64,000 nucleotides of DNA, taken from Owenweeksia sp. (GTDB lineage Bacteria; Bacteroidota; Bacteroidia; Flavobacteriales; Schleiferiaceae). Shown here piece after piece: positions 17,103 through 25,192 of the stretch (its first letter is position 1; the number at the start of each line of letters is the position of its first letter). Made by a program: the position numbers and the translations under genes. Below the pieces are notes generated by a model. The model saw nothing but the letters and a program-made list of their open reading frames with translations. It ran no database searches and had not been told where the DNA came from. Location of the stretch: NCBI GenBank assembly GCA_002695025.1, contig NZNV01000017.1, forward strand, positions 186,001 through 250,000, in the 5' to 3' direction.

Positions 17103-18233
17103 TCAGGAGAACATCTCCTTTACCTTGTCAAAGAATGACTTCTCTCCTCTGCCGGGTTGCGGCTGGAAGTTGGGGTCTTTCTGCATTTCTTCAAAAATCT
17201 TCTTCTGGTCGTTCGAGATATTCTTGGGGGTCCAAACGTTTACATGTACCAGAATATCACCGGTGCCATAACCTTCTATGCTGGGCAAACCTTTGTTGCG
17301 CAAGCGTAAAATGCGCCCTGACTGGGTGCCGGGATCTACCTTAATGCGGGCCTTGCCGTTTACCGTAGGAATATCCACTTTGGAACCCAATACGGCATCT
17401 GGAAAGCTTATATAGAGATCATAATGGAGGTTGTTGCCATCTCTCTTCAGTTCTTCATGCTCCTGCTCTTCAATTACCACGATAAGGTCACCATTTACTC
17501 CGCCCATAGGCCCGGCATTACCTTTACCGGACATTTTGAGCTGCATACCATCTACTACACCGGCTGGTATTTTTATGGATACGGTTTCTTCCTTCCGTAC
17601 CATTCCGTACTCGTCAGCATCAGAAGGTTTTTTATCTATGGTTTGGCCTAAACCATTACAGGTAGGGCAGCTTGAGCTGGTACGCATCTGCCCCAGTATG
17701 GTATTGGTTACGCGAAAGGTTTGTCCACTTCCGTTACAGGTGGGGCAAGTTTTAAAGCTTACGCCATCAGCTGGTACCTGGCGTTTAATACGTAATTTTT
17801 TCTCTACACCGTTGGCAATTTCCTCCAGGTTGAGCTTTACCCGTACCCGTAGGTTGCTACCTTTAAAAACACGTTTACCACCACGGCCGCCTCCGCCAAA
17901 GCCCCCGAAGCCTCCGCCAAAGGCGCCACCGAAAATATCTCCGAACTGTTCGAAAATATCCTCCATGTTCATGCCTCCGCCAAAGCCTCCACGACCACCG
18001 GCTGCACCCCCTACACCTGCGTGACCAAACTGATCATAACGCTGACGTTTTTCCGGGTTGCTCAAAACTTCATAAGCTTCTGCCGCCTCCTTGAATTTGG
18101 CTTCCGCCTCCTGATCATCCGGGTTCTTGTCAGGGTGATATTTAATAGCCATTTTGCGGTAAGCCTTCTTGATCTCTTCTGCGGAAGCCTTCCGGTCAAC
18201 ACCTAGTATATCGTAAAAATCTTTTTTTGCCAT
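17103..18233 (-). CDS. dnaJ: Chaperone DnaJ (type I) with only one of the two zinc centres
   Basis: This is the Hsp40 co-chaperone that delivers clients to DnaK and stimulates its ATPase. The 376-residue protein has the J domain (1-70, HPD at 33-35), a Gly/Phe linker (73-118), a zinc-binding region and the C-terminal substrate-binding domains. Classical DnaJ has four CxxCxGxG motifs. Here only the middle two are present (CPTCNGSG 163-170, CPTCNGLG 189-196), while the first and fourth positions read KRQVPADG (about 150-157) and DADEYG. Since motifs 1+4 form zinc site I and 2+3 form site II, site I is cleanly missing. I believe this is common in Flavobacteriia. dnaJ follows grpE by eight bases. 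Confidence 0.95.
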   Translation of the reverse strand: MAKKDFYDILGVDRKASAEEIKKAYRKMAIKYHPDKNPDDQEAEAKFKEAAEAYEVLSNPEKRQRYDQFGHAGVGGAAGGRGGFGGGMNMEDIFEQFGDIFGGAFGGGFGGFGGGGRGGKRVFKGSNLRVRVKLNLEEIANGVEKKLRIKRQVPADGVSFKTCPTCNGSGQTFRVTNTILGQMRTSSSCPTCNGLGQTIDKKPSDADEYGMVRKEETVSIKIPAGVVDGMQLKMSGKGNAGPMGGVNGDLIVVIEEQEHEELKRDGNNLHYDLYISFPDAVLGSKVDIPTVNGKARIKVDPGTQSGRILRLRNKGLPSIEGYGTGDILVHVNVWTPKNISNDQKKIFEEMQKDPNFQPQPGRGEKSFFDKVKEMFS

Positions 18234-18241
18234 AGTATGTG

Positions 18242-18769
18242 TTATTCGCCTACCACTACCTTGGCGTAGCGTAATATTTTATTTCCGAGTTTATAACCTC
18301 GTTCAATTTCATCAACCACCTTTCCCTTAAGGTCTTCGGAAGGAGCGGGAATGCGTGTAACGGCTTCCATGGTATCCACGTCAAAAGGGGCACCTGTTGT
18401 ATTATCCATAGGCTGGAGCCCCTTGTTTTTAAGGGTGTTATCCAACTTGGAAAAGATCAGTTGAATTCCACTATGTGCATCGGTGCCTTCCAGGTTTTTC
18501 AGGGCCCGCTGGAAATCATCCAGTATAGGAAGCAGGGCGTCCATCATTTCCTGTTTGGCGGTAGTGAAAAGCTCCAAGCGCTCTTTGGAAATACGTTTTT
18601 TGTAATTCTCAAAATCGGCATACAGGCGAAGGTGTTGATCTTTGAGGCTGCTTATTTCTGATTCCAGTTTATCCACCGGATCTGTTTCATGTACCTCTTC
18701 ATTCGGATTATCCTGTTGGGTATCCATTACTTCCTGTTCTTCCGGATCTTTTACGTCCTTTTTACTCAT
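18242..18769 (-). CDS. grpE: GrpE nucleotide-exchange factor
   Basis: GrpE is the cytosolic dimer that releases ADP from DnaK. The 175-residue protein has an acidic disordered start (1-30), a long coiled coil (about 35-95, with the family stretch [15 protein letters not shown]) and the C-terminal beta domain ending in [22 protein letters not shown], the family's most conserved segment. It is the first gene of the grpE-dnaJ unit. No CIRCE (HrcA) element is present upstream; a short inverted repeat, TGTCA-N3-TGACA, lies at 18830-18842. Confidence 0.95.
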   Translation of the reverse strand: MSKKDVKDPEEQEVMDTQQDNPNEEVHETDPVDKLESEISSLKDQHLRLYADFENYKKRISKERLELFTTAKQEMMDALLPILDDFQRALKNLEGTDAHSGIQLIFSKLDNTLKNKGLQPMDNTTGAPFDVDTMEAVTRIPAPSEDLKGKVVDEIERGYKLGNKILRYAKVVVGE

Positions 18770-18846
18770 TGGGAATAAATGCTTTTAAAGTGCTTAAGTG
18801 GGTCAAATCCCTTGCCATAACACGTGATGTGTCATTGTGACATAAA

Positions 18847-18874
18847 AAAGCCCCGCGCCTTGGCGCGGGGCTTT
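18847..18874 (-). terminator. Intrinsic terminator after the TlpA-like thioredoxin gene
   Basis: A 13-base perfect stem, AAAGCCCCGCGCC (18847-18859) with GGCGCGGGGCTTT (18862-18874), lies 23 bases beyond the stop at 18898 on the minus strand and ends in A-rich DNA (TTTTTT on the minus strand). It isolates the murA operon from grpE. Confidence 0.85.
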
Positions 18875-18897
18875 AAAGTAGGTATATTAAACAGATT

Positions 18898-19452
18898 TTA
18901 TTCTGTCAGTTTTTCCAGTGTACTTTCCAGGGTTCCACCTCTGAGGTTCTTGGCAATGATGGTTCCTTCTTCATCAATCAGGAAGGTAGCGGGAATACCA
19001 TTTACATTGTAAATGCGGGCTGCCTCTGATTGCCAGAACTTCAGGTCACTTACGTGATTGTCCCATTTAAGGTTGTCTGATTCAATAGCACGAACCCAGT
19101 CCGTTTTATTACGGTCCAGTGAAACGCTGAATATTTCAAATCCCTTGGCTTTTTTGAACTTGGCATCTTTAAACTTGTCGTAAGCCTTTACCACATTAGG
19201 ATTTTCCATGCGGCAGGGACGGCACCAGCTTGCCCAGAAATCGATCAGTACGATCTTACCTTTAAGGTCACTTAAAGACCTTGTTTTTCCTTCAGGGTCA
19301 CTCAGCTTGATATCAGGAGCCTTGTCACCGATATTCAAGACTTTATTCTGCTCATCAACAGAGATCTCCTCATGGTATTCTTCTACGAAGCTTAATCCTG
19401 CAAAAGCCAATCCGGCACAAAGTATTATAAATAAAGGTTTTTTAAACATCAT
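18898..19452 (-). CDS. TlpA/ResA-type periplasmic thioredoxin-like protein
   Basis: This 184-residue exported redox protein has an N-terminal signal or membrane anchor (FIILCAGLAFAGL). The AhpC-TSA/redoxin fold from about residue 42 has active site WCRPC (Cys77, Cys80) after DFWAS and the cis-Pro segment GIPATFLID. Proteins of this group reduce disulfides, for example in cytochrome c maturation, or act in general envelope redox balance. The first two codons are both ATG, so the start may be 19452 or 19449. It follows murA by 26 bases and is the last gene before a terminator. Confidence 0.9.
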   Translation of the reverse strand: MMFKKPLFIILCAGLAFAGLSFVEEYHEEISVDEQNKVLNIGDKAPDIKLSDPEGKTRSLSDLKGKIVLIDFWASWCRPCRMENPNVVKAYDKFKDAKFKKAKGFEIFSVSLDRNKTDWVRAIESDNLKWDNHVSDLKFWQSEAARIYNVNGIPATFLIDEEGTIIAKNLRGGTLESTLEKLTE

Positions 19453-19478
19453 TTTCAGGTTCTAGTTCATCAAAATAA

Positions 19479-20786
19479 TTAGTCTAATCTAACAATTTCT
19501 GCGCCAATGGCACGTAGGCGGGTGTCGATATTTTCATATCCCCGGTCTATTTGCTCAATATTGTGAATAATACTGGTGCCTTCTGCACTCAGGGCTGCAA
19601 TGAGCAGGGAGATACCGGCACGTATGTCCGGACTGGTCATAGTAGTAGCGCGCAAGGCGGTTTGTTTATCCAGTCCTATCACTGTGGCACGGTGCGGATC
19701 GCAAAGGATGATCTGCGCGCCCATGTCGATCAGTTTATCCACAAAGAACAGACGGCTTTCAAACATTTTCTGATGGATCAGGACACTGCCACGGGCCTGG
19801 GTAGCTACTACCAGGGCTATACTGAGCAGGTCAGGAGTAAATCCTGGCCAAGGCGCATCGGCAATAGTGAGAATGGAGCCATCGATGTAATTCTCAATTT
19901 CATAATGATCCTGGGCGGGGATGTAAATATCATCGTTTTTACGTTCCAGCTTTATGCCCATTTTACGGAATACGGAAGGTATAACCCCCAGGTTGTCGTA
20001 GGATACATTTTTTATGGTAATCTCAGAGCCGGTCATGGCTGCCATACCAATCCAGCTGCCGATCTCAATCATATCCGGGAGGATGGTATGGTCACAGCCG
20101 CCCAGTTCCTTAACTCCCTCAATGGTAAGCAGGTTGGAGCCAATTCCGCTGATCTTTCCACCCATACGGTTGATCATATTGCAAAGCTGTTGGAGGTAAG
20201 GTTCGCAGGCGGCATTGTAAATAGTAGTAGTCCCTTCGGCCAGGGCTGCTGCCATAACAATGTTTGCAGTTCCGGTTACGGAAGCCTCGTCCAGCAGCAT
20301 ATAGGTGCCTTTAAGCTTTTCAGCCTCCACCCCGTAAAAGGATTCTCCGGGTTCGTAACGGAAGCGTGCTCCCAGCATCTGGAAACCGGTAAAGTGGGTA
20401 TCCAGCCTTCTGCGTCCTATCTTATCTCCGCCCGGCTTGGGGATATACCCCTTTCCAAAGCGGGCCAGCAACGGACCTACAATCATAATGGAACCCCGTA
20501 GGGAACCGCCTTTTTCCTTGAAAGTGTCCGACTCCAGGTAACCCAGGTTGAGATCATTGGCCTGGAAAGTGCATTTGCCGGGTCCCTTGCGGTGCACGGT
20601 TACCCCAAGATCCGAAAGTATATCAATGAGCTTATTGACATCACGGATGTCGGGAATATTACTGATCGTTACTTTTTCAGGAGTAAGAAGAGTGGCGCAT
20701 ATAATCTGCAGGGCCTCGTTTTTGGCACCTTGCGGGGTGATCTCCCCCTTTAATTTTTTACCACCCGTAATCTGGAAAGTACCCAA
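19479..20786 (-). CDS. murA: UDP-N-acetylglucosamine 1-carboxyvinyltransferase MurA with Asp at the catalytic Cys position
   Basis: MurA catalyses the first committed step of peptidoglycan synthesis, adding enolpyruvate from PEP to UDP-GlcNAc. The 435-residue protein starts MGTFQITGGKKLKGEI and has Lys22 in GAKNEAL and the flexible active-site loop PGGDKIGRRRLDTH (118-131). In E. coli the loop reads GGCTIGARPVD with Cys115; here Asp121 replaces it. Cys-to-Asp at this position is compatible with activity and is the known basis of natural fosfomycin insensitivity in, for example, Mycobacterium. The gene lies between DUF4290 (11 bases upstream) and a TlpA-like gene. A 316-codon antisense frame here (19551-20501) is a shadow. 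Confidence 0.96.
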   Translation of the reverse strand: MGTFQITGGKKLKGEITPQGAKNEALQIICATLLTPEKVTISNIPDIRDVNKLIDILSDLGVTVHRKGPGKCTFQANDLNLGYLESDTFKEKGGSLRGSIMIVGPLLARFGKGYIPKPGGDKIGRRRLDTHFTGFQMLGARFRYEPGESFYGVEAEKLKGTYMLLDEASVTGTANIVMAAALAEGTTTIYNAACEPYLQQLCNMINRMGGKISGIGSNLLTIEGVKELGGCDHTILPDMIEIGSWIGMAAMTGSEITIKNVSYDNLGVIPSVFRKMGIKLERKNDDIYIPAQDHYEIENYIDGSILTIADAPWPGFTPDLLSIALVVATQARGSVLIHQKMFESRLFFVDKLIDMGAQIILCDPHRATVIGLDKQTALRATTMTSPDIRAGISLLIAALSAEGTSIIHNIEQIDRGYENIDTRLRAIGAEIVRLD

Positions 20787-20797
20787 TGGAGTATATT

Positions 20798-21433
20798 TTA
20801 TTTATTGGACTTGAATTTTTTACGCTTGCGGTTGCCTTTATAGCCGGAGTTTCTCTTATTGGAGTTACCGTTATTGGCGGTATTCTTAACCAGATCCTGC
20901 TTGTCGCTAAGGTTAACGGCTGAAAGGTCGAGCTTGCCATCCGAAAGTTCACGCATCTGTTTGAGGATCACTTCATCATCCACAGTATCCTTATTCCAGA
21001 GCAGGTAAGTCTTTTTCATGTGGTTGGCAATGGCGTTCACCAAGCGCTCTTTATATTCTCCGTCTTCAAGAGTTACGCAGTGTTTTACCATATCCTTAAG
21101 GATGTTTCCGTAGTGGCGGTAGGCGTGGCTGCGGGCCGGGTAGTCCACATGGGCAGGCTTCTCGTTAAGAGATTCAGGGGCAGGAAGGGGATAAGGGGCG
21201 TCCACATCCAGTTTAAAATCGGACATGATGAACATATGATCCCATAGTTTATGCTTGAAATCCGGAACATCACGGATCTGGGGATTCAGGTTCCCGATAA
21301 TATCAATGAGGTTTTGTGCTTGCTCGTTACGTTCATTCCGATCCTCGATAGTACTCAGGTAATCCACCATTTTCTGAACGTTGCGTCCATATTCGGGGAT
21401 GATCATCCTGGGTCTGCTGGTATTGTATTCCAT
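20798..21433 (-). CDS. DUF4290 family protein with a basic tail
   Basis: This 211-residue soluble, mainly helical protein begins MEYNTSRPRMIIPEYGRNVQ, the hallmark of DUF4290, a family largely confined to Bacteroidota and without known function. The last ~25 residues are rich in Asn, Lys and Arg (KGNRKRKKFKSNK), which suggests contact with nucleic acid or the membrane surface. It is 11 bases upstream of murA and appears to be first in that operon. A near-consensus -7 element (TATCTTTA, minus strand, 21438-21445) lies only four bases before the start codon. The conserved pairing with murA may hint at a cell-envelope role; that is inference. Confidence 0.85.
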   Translation of the reverse strand: MEYNTSRPRMIIPEYGRNVQKMVDYLSTIEDRNERNEQAQNLIDIIGNLNPQIRDVPDFKHKLWDHMFIMSDFKLDVDAPYPLPAPESLNEKPAHVDYPARSHAYRHYGNILKDMVKHCVTLEDGEYKERLVNAIANHMKKTYLLWNKDTVDDEVILKQMRELSDGKLDLSAVNLSDKQDLVKNTANNGNSNKRNSGYKGNRKRKKFKSNK

Positions 21434-21537
21434 AATTTAAAGATAAGGCTAACCTGCTCCTTAGAAAATCAGTCAGGTATCACCATTTATGCCGGCAATA
21501 ATATAATATATTCGTTTAGGGCCGGGTTTTATTACAC

Positions 21538-23835
21538 CTACAGGCGTTCAAGTTTAGCAAATTTGAGTAATAATTTCTTTTCCCCAACATTATCAAACTC
21601 AATGAGGGCCTTTTTGTTGGGCCCGGAGCCTTCAAGATCACTAACCGTTCCCAGCCCAAAACGTTGATGTTTTACCCGTTCGCCAACAGACACATTCTCC
21701 AGGGCTTCGTAGTTGCCATCATCCAAGGAGCTGTTATTCTGTACGCGCTTCAGGTTTTTAGGTGGGCCGGGAGGCCGGTTGCTGGAGATCTGCGGCCTTC
21801 GTTTCGGAGGCTCCGGTTTCCTGCGGCTTGTTGTTTCGGGGCCGGTAAACGGGCTGAAGTCCGGGGTCATGATGTTGAGGAAGTTTTCATCAATCTCTTC
21901 CAGAAAACGGCTGGGTTCACAATCTATAAGTTTACCCCATCGGTATCGCATCTGGGCATAGGTGAGGTAGGCCTCTTTTTCAGCCCTGGTGAGTGCCACG
22001 TAAAAAAGCCTCCGTTCTTCCTCCAGGTCGGCACGGCTGCCCATACTCATCATAGAGGGGAAAAGACTTTCTTCCATACCCACAATAAAAACTACCGGGA
22101 ACTCAAGACCTTTCGCCAGATGGATGGTCATCAGGGAAACCTTGTTTTTATCATCGGGGGTGCCTTTATCGGAATCGGTTATAAGAGCCACATCCTGCAT
22201 AAAGCTCCCCAGTGAAGGATCTCCTTCTTCAATCTCCTTCTGGTTGTCTGTAAATTCCTTTACGGAATTCAATAATTCTTCAATGTTTTCATAGCGGCTT
22301 ACACCTTCCGGGGTTTTATCCTGGCTGAATTCACGGATAAGGCCGGAGGTTTTAGCGATGTGTCCCGCTACCTCAAAAGCATCCTGTTTAGCCGCCAATA
22401 CCCGGTAGCTCTCAACCTTGGTCACAAAATCGGCCAGTTTGGTTTGGGTAGGGCGGTTAACGCCCGCGTGTTCCAGGAGCAGGGGGTTCTGGCAGGCTTC
22501 CCAAATAGTTACACCTTCGCGGTTGGCAGCTACGGTCAGTTTATCTATAGTGGTGTCACCAATTCCGCGTTTGGGGTAATTGATCACTCTCCGGAACGCT
22601 TCTTCATCCTGAGGATTGATGGTGAGCCGGAAATAAGCCAGTACATCCTTAACCTCTTTGCGTTGGTAAAAGGAAAGGCCTCCGTAAATGCGGTACGGAA
22701 TGTTCTTTCTACGTAGTGCATCTTCAATGGCCCGTGATTGGGCATTGGTGCGGTATAAAATAGCAAATGATTCATGCGGCAAATGCAGGTTCATGTGCTT
22801 TTCAAAGATCATGCGCGCCACATAATTGCCCTCGTCATTGTCACTAACCGTTTTATGAACTACAATATGTTCACCCTGATCATTGTCTGTCCATACCTCC
22901 TTGTGTAGTTGATCCTTGTTTTTGGCAATAAGGCTGTTGGCTGCACCTACAATGGTTTTGGATGAGCGGTAATTCTGTTCCAGCTTATACACCTGTACAT
23001 CATCATAGTCGCGCTGGAAGTTGAGTATGTTCTTAATATTGGCGCCCCGGAAGGCATAAATACTCTGCGCATCATCGCCCACTACACAGATGTTGCCATA
23101 GCGGTTAGCCAGAGCCTTAATAATAAGGTATTGGGCATGGTTGGTATCCTGGTACTCGTCTACCATTATAAAGCGGAAACGTTCCTGGTATTTAAGGAGT
23201 ACTTCCGGGAATTTGCGCAACAATAAATAGGTATTCAATAGCAGGTCGTCAAAGTCCATAGCCCCGGAACGAAAGCACCTTTCATTATAGGCGGCAAAAA
23301 CCTCTCCCATAAGCGGCATGCGGGCGGATGCATCCTGTTCTCGTAATTCCGGGGAGCGCATATACTCTTCCGGGGTGATCAGGGCGTTTTTAAAAGCGGA
23401 TATTCTGCGCGCTACACTTTTAGGTTTGTAGATCTCCTTATCCAGGCTTTGCTCCTTAATAATATTGTTGATGACCTTGGCCTGGTCTTCTGTATCATAT
23501 ATGGTGAAATTGGAGGGGTATCCCAGGCGTTCGCCTTCCACACGCAGGATGCGTGCAAAAACACTGTGGAAAGTTCCCATCCACAGGTTCTTGGCTTCTG
23601 AAGCACCTACAATGGTACCTATCCGTTCTTTCATTTCCCTTGCCGCTTTATTGGTAAAGGTCAGGGCCAGAATATTGAAAGCGTCCACACCATGATGATC
23701 AATAAGGTGTGCAATACGATAGGTAAGTACCCGTGTTTTACCGGACCCGGCACCGGCTATTACCATTATCGGTCCTTTTACGGCTTCTACAGCGGCTCTT
23801 TGGGCGGGATTCAGTTTCCTTAAATAGTCTTCCAC
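21538..23835 (-). CDS. UvrD/PcrA-family 3'-5' DNA helicase (superfamily 1)
   Basis: This ATP-dependent helicase acts in repair and in removing roadblocks to replication. Motifs in order are the Q-motif LNPAQRAAV, Walker A GAGSGKTRVLTYR, motif II VDEYQDTN, motif III VVGDDAQSIYAFRGA, motif IV LEQNYRSS, motif V MTIHLAKGLEFPVVF and motif VI VALTRAEKEAYL. A C-terminal Tudor-like RNA-polymerase-binding domain (VGERVKHQRFGLGTVSDLEG) marks the PcrA/UvrD type. The frame is open to an ATG at 23913, but its first 26 residues (MWISELNLPCPVPIF...) have no family counterpart. GTG at 23835 gives MEDYLRKLNPAQ, like other members; TTG at 23844 is the alternative. Confidence 0.93.
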   Translation of the reverse strand: MEDYLRKLNPAQRAAVEAVKGPIMVIAGAGSGKTRVLTYRIAHLIDHHGVDAFNILALTFTNKAAREMKERIGTIVGASEAKNLWMGTFHSVFARILRVEGERLGYPSNFTIYDTEDQAKVINNIIKEQSLDKEIYKPKSVARRISAFKNALITPEEYMRSPELREQDASARMPLMGEVFAAYNERCFRSGAMDFDDLLLNTYLLLRKFPEVLLKYQERFRFIMVDEYQDTNHAQYLIIKALANRYGNICVVGDDAQSIYAFRGANIKNILNFQRDYDDVQVYKLEQNYRSSKTIVGAANSLIAKNKDQLHKEVWTDNDQGEHIVVHKTVSDNDEGNYVARMIFEKHMNLHLPHESFAILYRTNAQSRAIEDALRRKNIPYRIYGGLSFYQRKEVKDVLAYFRLTINPQDEEAFRRVINYPKRGIGDTTIDKLTVAANREGVTIWEACQNPLLLEHAGVNRPTQTKLADFVTKVESYRVLAAKQDAFEVAGHIAKTSGLIREFSQDKTPEGVSRYENIEELLNSVKEFTDNQKEIEEGDPSLGSFMQDVALITDSDKGTPDDKNKVSLMTIHLAKGLEFPVVFIVGMEESLFPSMMSMGSRADLEEERRLFYVALTRAEKEAYLTYAQMRYRWGKLIDCEPSRFLEEIDENFLNIMTPDFSPFTGPETTSRRKPEPPKRRPQISSNRPPGPPKNLKRVQNNSSLDDGNYEALENVSVGERVKHQRFGLGTVSDLEGSGPNKKALIEFDNVGEKKLLLKFAKLERL

Positions 23836-24179
23836 ATTAATCAAAATAAAGAGGTGCAAAGTACCTATAAATATAGGGACGGGGCAAGGGAGGTTTAACT
23901 CAGATATCCACAAAACGCCAACAAAAAGGTTATGCCTTTCAAATAAGGTTTGAACGCTTAAACTCGAGAACTATAACTAAGGAGTGCTTCTGTTTCGGTT
24001 TAGCCTTTTGCTGCTCACCCTTCAATCCGGATGTCAGTTTCGGTTTTGTTTCCGGTCTGATCAATTCGTTTCAAGCCACCAGGTATGCGGTTTCAGTTTC
24101 CCCTTTAGCCAAGGTGTGATTTTCGGTCAAATTCAACGGTGAAGGTATCCTTTCAAAAGCGGGTTTTGGTTCGGACTTT

Positions 24180-24187
24180 TACTTTTG
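24180..24187 (+). promoter_or_regulatory. Possible second -7 element upstream of rpsL
   Basis: TACTTTTG matches the Bacteroidota -7 consensus TAnnTTTG exactly and is followed by CGC. No TTTG or TTG occurs at the expected 19-21-base distance upstream; the nearest, at 24165-24168, is too close. It may be an accessory promoter 53 bases upstream of the main one. Confidence 0.4.
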
Positions 24188-24210
24188 CGCAATAATTTTT
24201 TAAGCGCGTA

Positions 24211-24240
24211 TTGTCAGTATTAGAAATAGTTATACATTTG
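24211..24240 (+). promoter_or_regulatory. Main promoter of the ribosomal protein super-operon
   Basis: TTG (24211-24213) and TACATTTG (24233-24240) are separated by 19 bases, matching the Bacteroidota -33/-7 architecture (TTTG-N19..21-TAnnTTTG). Transcription would begin around 24245, leaving a leader of about 55 bases before rpsL. The leader is AT-rich and has no Shine-Dalgarno sequence. Confidence 0.85.
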
Positions 24241-24299
24241 CAGTCCCCTAAAAATAGGGTACCTGTTGATTTTTAACAGCTTATATATAATTAAGGTAT

Positions 24300-24680
24300 A
24301 TGCCAACGATACAACAATTAGTAAGAAAAGGCAGGCAGCAAACCGCAAAGAAGAGTAAGTCAGCGGCTCTGCAATCGTCACCACAGAAGAGAGGTGTGTG
24401 TACCCGTGTGTATACTACCACTCCTAAGAAACCAAACTCTGCAATGCGTAAAGTAGCGCGTGTGCGTTTGGTAAACGGAAATGAGGTGAATGCCTACATT
24501 CCGGGTGAAGGTCACAACTTACAGGAGCACAGTATTGTGTTAGTACGTGGCGGAAGGGTAAAAGACCTTCCAGGTGTGCGTTACCATATTGTAAGGGGAG
24601 CCCTTGATACTCAAGGTGTGAACGGACGTATGCAGCGCAGATCTAAGTACGGTGCCAAAAGACCAAAAGATAAAAAGTAA
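24300..24680 (+). CDS. rpsL: 30S ribosomal protein S12
   Basis: S12 (uS12) lines the decoding centre. The 126-residue protein contains [13 protein letters not shown] (40-52) and [13 protein letters not shown] (84-96). The lysines at the streptomycin-sensitive positions (E. coli K42/K87 equivalents) are wild type, and Asp89, the site methylthiolated by RimO in E. coli, is present. It is the first gene of the super-operon, followed by rpsG after 15 bases. The upstream sequence is AT-rich without a Shine-Dalgarno box, usual for this phylum. Confidence 0.98.
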   Translation: MPTIQQLVRKGRQQTAKKSKSAALQSSPQKRGVCTRVYTTTPKKPNSAMRKVARVRLVNGNEVNAYIPGEGHNLQEHSIVLVRGGRVKDLPGVRYHIVRGALDTQGVNGRMQRRSKYGAKRPKDKK

Positions 24681-24695
24681 TAGTATTAAAGCGCG

Positions 24696-25166
24696 ATGAG
24701 AAAAACCAGAGCTAAAAAAAGACCGCTTTTACCCGATCCAAGGTTCAATGATGCCTTGGTTACCCGTTTTGTGAATAACCTGATGTACAGCGGTAAGAAA
24801 AGTACAGCCTACAGTGTTTTCTACGAGGCTATTGATATAGTTTCTCAAAAAACTGGCGAAGGCAATGGCTTGGAACTGTGGAAAGAGGCATTGAACAATG
24901 TAATGCCACACGTTGAGGTGAGAAGCCGTAGGGTGGGAGGAGCGACTTTCCAGATCCCTGTGCCTATTCGTCCGGATCGTAAAGTTTCTGTGGCTATGAA
25001 ATGGCTTATCGCGTTTTCACGTAAGCGCAATGAGAAGTCTATGGCTGCCCGTTTGGCTGCCGAGATTCTTGCCGCTAGTAAGGAAGAGGGTGCTGCCGTG
25101 AAGAAAAGACAGGATACCCACAAGATGGCGGAAGCTAACAAGGCTTTCTCATTCTTTAAATTCTAA
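24696..25166 (+). CDS. rpsG: 30S ribosomal protein S7
   Basis: S7 (uS7) is a primary 16S rRNA-binding protein of the 30S head, contacting the E-site tRNA. The 156 residues begin [17 protein letters not shown] and include [19 protein letters not shown] and the C-terminal [17 protein letters not shown] typical of the short bacterial form. In E. coli S7 represses its own operon by binding an rpsL-rpsG intercistronic structure; the 15-base gap here is too short for that element. fusA follows after 26 bases. Confidence 0.98.
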   Translation: MRKTRAKKRPLLPDPRFNDALVTRFVNNLMYSGKKSTAYSVFYEAIDIVSQKTGEGNGLELWKEALNNVMPHVEVRSRRVGGATFQIPVPIRPDRKVSVAMKWLIAFSRKRNEKSMAARLAAEILAASKEEGAAVKKRQDTHKMAEANKAFSFFKF

Positions 25167-25192
25167 ACATAAAGGAAAGAACTTAAGCAGCA

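Larger units (their letters stand above)
23836..24299. other. 464-base non-coding region upstream of the ribosomal super-operon
   Basis: There is no supportable gene here. The region is unusual for this dense chromosome. It contains an imperfectly repeated pyrimidine-rich motif: TCTGTTTCGGTTT (23989-24001), TCAGTTTCGGTTT (24034-24046) and degenerate relatives near 24087-24100, 24121-24127 and 24161-24172, and CTTTAGCC-like words recur. The right end holds the promoter for rpsL and a possible second -7 box at 24180-24187. It may carry leader or regulator-binding signals for ribosomal protein expression, but nothing can be named from sequence alone. Confidence 0.5.

Noticed and set aside
18770-18846. 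CIRCE (HrcA) operator upstream of grpE
   Set aside because: No TTAGCACTC-N9-GAGTGCTAA or near match is present.
19551-20501. 316-codon plus-strand frame antisense to murA
   Set aside because: Long only because of codon bias on the murA strand; the translation has no motifs and murA itself is unambiguous.
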